Origin: Azospirillum sp. B21
GTDB lineage: Bacteria; Pseudomonadota; Alphaproteobacteria; Azospirillales; Azospirillaceae
Direction of reading: 5' to 3'
Assembly (NCBI RefSeq): GCF_008364825.1
Contig: NZ_VTTO01000003.1
Location: 1 to 64,000 of the forward strand
Length of the DNA stretch: 64,000 nucleotides
Shown here: in pieces, positions 62,876-64,000 of the stretch
Position numbering within the stretch: position 1 is the first letter of the stretch
How the letters are laid out: each line of letters opens with the position of its first letter
The notes under the pieces: model-generated
Seen by the model: the letters and a program-made list of their open reading frames with translations, nothing else
What the model was told of the DNA's origin: nothing
Databases searched by the model: none
Program-made: the position numbers and the translations under genes

Positions 62876-64000
62876 TCAGAGCGGGGTGCCGGTCAGCACG
62901 CCGCTCTCGATGCCGGTGATGGCGGCGGGCACCAGCGAGCCGGGCGGGAAGGGCCGGCCCAGGCGGATCGCGGCGAAATGCTCGGTGCGGCCCAGGTCGT
63001 CCTTCTCCACCAGCACCGTGGCGGTGCGGCCGACGAGGCTCGCCAGGGTGCGGGCCTCCGCCGCCTCACCGACCGCGCGCAGGCGGGCGGCGCGCTCCTT
63101 GCGGACGGCGCCGTCGACCTGCGGCATGCGGGCGGCCGGCGTGCCGGGGCGCGGGCTGTAGGGGAAGACATGCAGCCACGTCAGGCCGCATTCCTCCACC
63201 AGCCGCATGGTGTTTTGGAACATCTCCTCGGTCTCCGTCGGGAAACCGGCGATGAAGTCGGCGCCGAACACCACGTCGGGACGGATCGAGCGCACCCGCT
63301 CACAGAAGGCGATGGAGTCGGCGCGGCCGTGGCGGCGCTTCATCCGCTTCAGCACCATGTCGTCACCGGCCTGCAGCGACAGGTGCAGGTGCGGCATCAG
63401 GCGCGGCTCGTTCTCGATCAGGCGCCAGAGGTCGTCGTCCATCTCGATGCAGTCAATGGAGGACAGGCGCAGCCGTGGCAGCTCCGGCACCAGGGCCAGC
63501 AGCCGGCGCACCATCTGCCCCAGCGACGGCGATCCCGGCAGGTCGGGGCCGTAGCTGGTGATGTCGACGCCGGACAGCACCACCTCGTTGTAGCCGGCCT
63601 TCACCAGCGCCTGGACCTGTTCGACGATGCCGCCGATGGGGACGGAGCGCGAGGGGCCGCGGCCATAGGGGATGATGCAGAAGGTGCAGCGGTGGTCGCA
63701 GCCCTGCTGGACCTGCACGAAGGCGCGGGCGCGGTCCTCGAAGCCGCCAATCAGATGACCGGCGGTCTCCTTCACCGACATGATGTCGTTGACCAGCACC
63801 TTCTCGGCCGGCGGCAGGCCCCAGCTTTCCGGCTGCAGCTTTTCCTGGTTGCCCAGGACCTGATCGACCTCCGGCATCGCGGCGAAGCGCTGCGGGTCGA
63901 TCTGGGCGGCGCAGCCGGTGACGACGATGCGGGCGTCCGGCCGCTCGCGCCGCAGCTTGCGGATGGTCTGCCGCGCCTGCCGCTCGGCTTCCGACGTCAC
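62876..64000 (-). CDS. mtaB: tRNA t6A37 methylthiotransferase MtaB, N-terminus beyond the window
   Basis: 374 residues seen. Radical SAM methylthiotransferase that turns t6A into ms2t6A at position 37 of tRNAs. Radical SAM Cys triad CDHRCTFCIIPYGRGPSRS, preceded by the third UPF0004 Cys (VVTGCAAQ), RLSSIDCIEMDDDLWRL, HLHLSLQAGDDMVLKRMKRRH and a C-terminal TRAM-like stretch. The first visible residues VTSEAERQARQTIRK show the start of the protein is missing (roughly 45-50 residues). Next gene downstream is ftsY. Confidence 0.96.
   Translation of the reverse strand: MTSEAERQARQTIRKLRRERPDARIVVTGCAAQIDPQRFAAMPEVDQVLGNQEKLQPESWGLPPAEKVLVNDIMSVKETAGHLIGGFEDRARAFVQVQQGCDHRCTFCIIPYGRGPSRSVPIGGIVEQVQALVKAGYNEVVLSGVDITSYGPDLPGSPSLGQMVRRLLALVPELPRLRLSSIDCIEMDDDLWRLIENEPRLMPHLHLSLQAGDDMVLKRMKRRHGRADSIAFCERVRSIRPDVVFGADFIAGFPTETEEMFQNTMRLVEECGLTWLHVFPYSPRPGTPAARMPQVDGAVRKERAARLRAVGEAAEARTLASLVGRTATVLVEKDDLGRTEHFAAIRLGRPFPPGSLVPAAITGIESGVLTGTPL

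Overview
The window is a GC-rich stretch of an alphaproteobacterial diazotroph, most likely an Azospirillum or close Rhodospirillales relative. The evidence is the combination of a molybdenum-nitrogenase block (nifHDK, nifENX) with draT/draG post-translational control, an ATP synthase F0 operon with split b and b' subunits separated from F1, MtaB/FtsY side by side, and many chemoreceptors. No species is claimed; this is read from gene content only.

Layout. 1-3.7 kb: 3'-truncated flagellin, RidA, a COG3146-type acyltransferase and a CaiB-type CoA transferase. 3.9-17.9 kb: a formate dehydrogenase region. On the minus strand lie moaA, a large multi-cluster iron-sulfur protein and a tungstate transporter (tupA, tupB, no ATPase gene). 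On the plus strand lie fdhD, mobA, DUF3305, DUF3306, a TorD-like chaperone, a small Tat-signal protein, a cysteine-type molybdo/tungsto-FDH catalytic subunit, its 4Fe-4S subunit, a small lipoprotein and the cytochrome b subunit. Cofactor synthesis, metal uptake, sulfuration and the enzyme are therefore together.

18-31.7 kb: class II aldolase, a sensor kinase, an extradiol-type dioxygenase, the atpI-B-E-F'-F operon, a SCO protein, a chemoreceptor carrying a C-terminal hemerythrin domain, phoH, a gene-poor 0.8 kb that holds a minus-strand terminator, and minCDE. 31.9-45 kb: an FG-GAP/ASPIC protein, a split PAS plus receptor pair resembling a divided Aer, a soluble receptor with the signalling segment before a Cache-like domain, a dipeptide epimerase, pterin dehydratase, a uracil-DNA glycosylase-like protein, a methyltransferase, a secreted CHAP protein, ubiA, a lone receiver, rsmE and gshA.

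45.2-58.1 kb: the nif/dra region. Two minus-strand operons, nifHDK and nifE-N-X-DUF269-DUF683-fdxB, each have a readable sigma-54 promoter and upstream NifA-type TGT-N10-ACA sites; the nifE promoter also has an IHF match. draT, draG and an ArsC-like nitrogenase-associated gene run the other way, separated from nifH by an unrecognised 437-residue protein. 58-64 kb: glutamine amidotransferase, azoreductase, AMP nucleosidase, ftsY and a truncated mtaB.

Eight copies of a C-run/G-run palindromic intergenic repeat sit at operon ends throughout, one of them forming the C-terminus of the DUF3306 gene. No tRNA, rRNA, CRISPR array, insertion sequence or prophage was recognised. I did not find a clearly new multi-gene system; the best candidates for new biology are the unusual chemoreceptors, the repeat family and the orphan proteins noted below.
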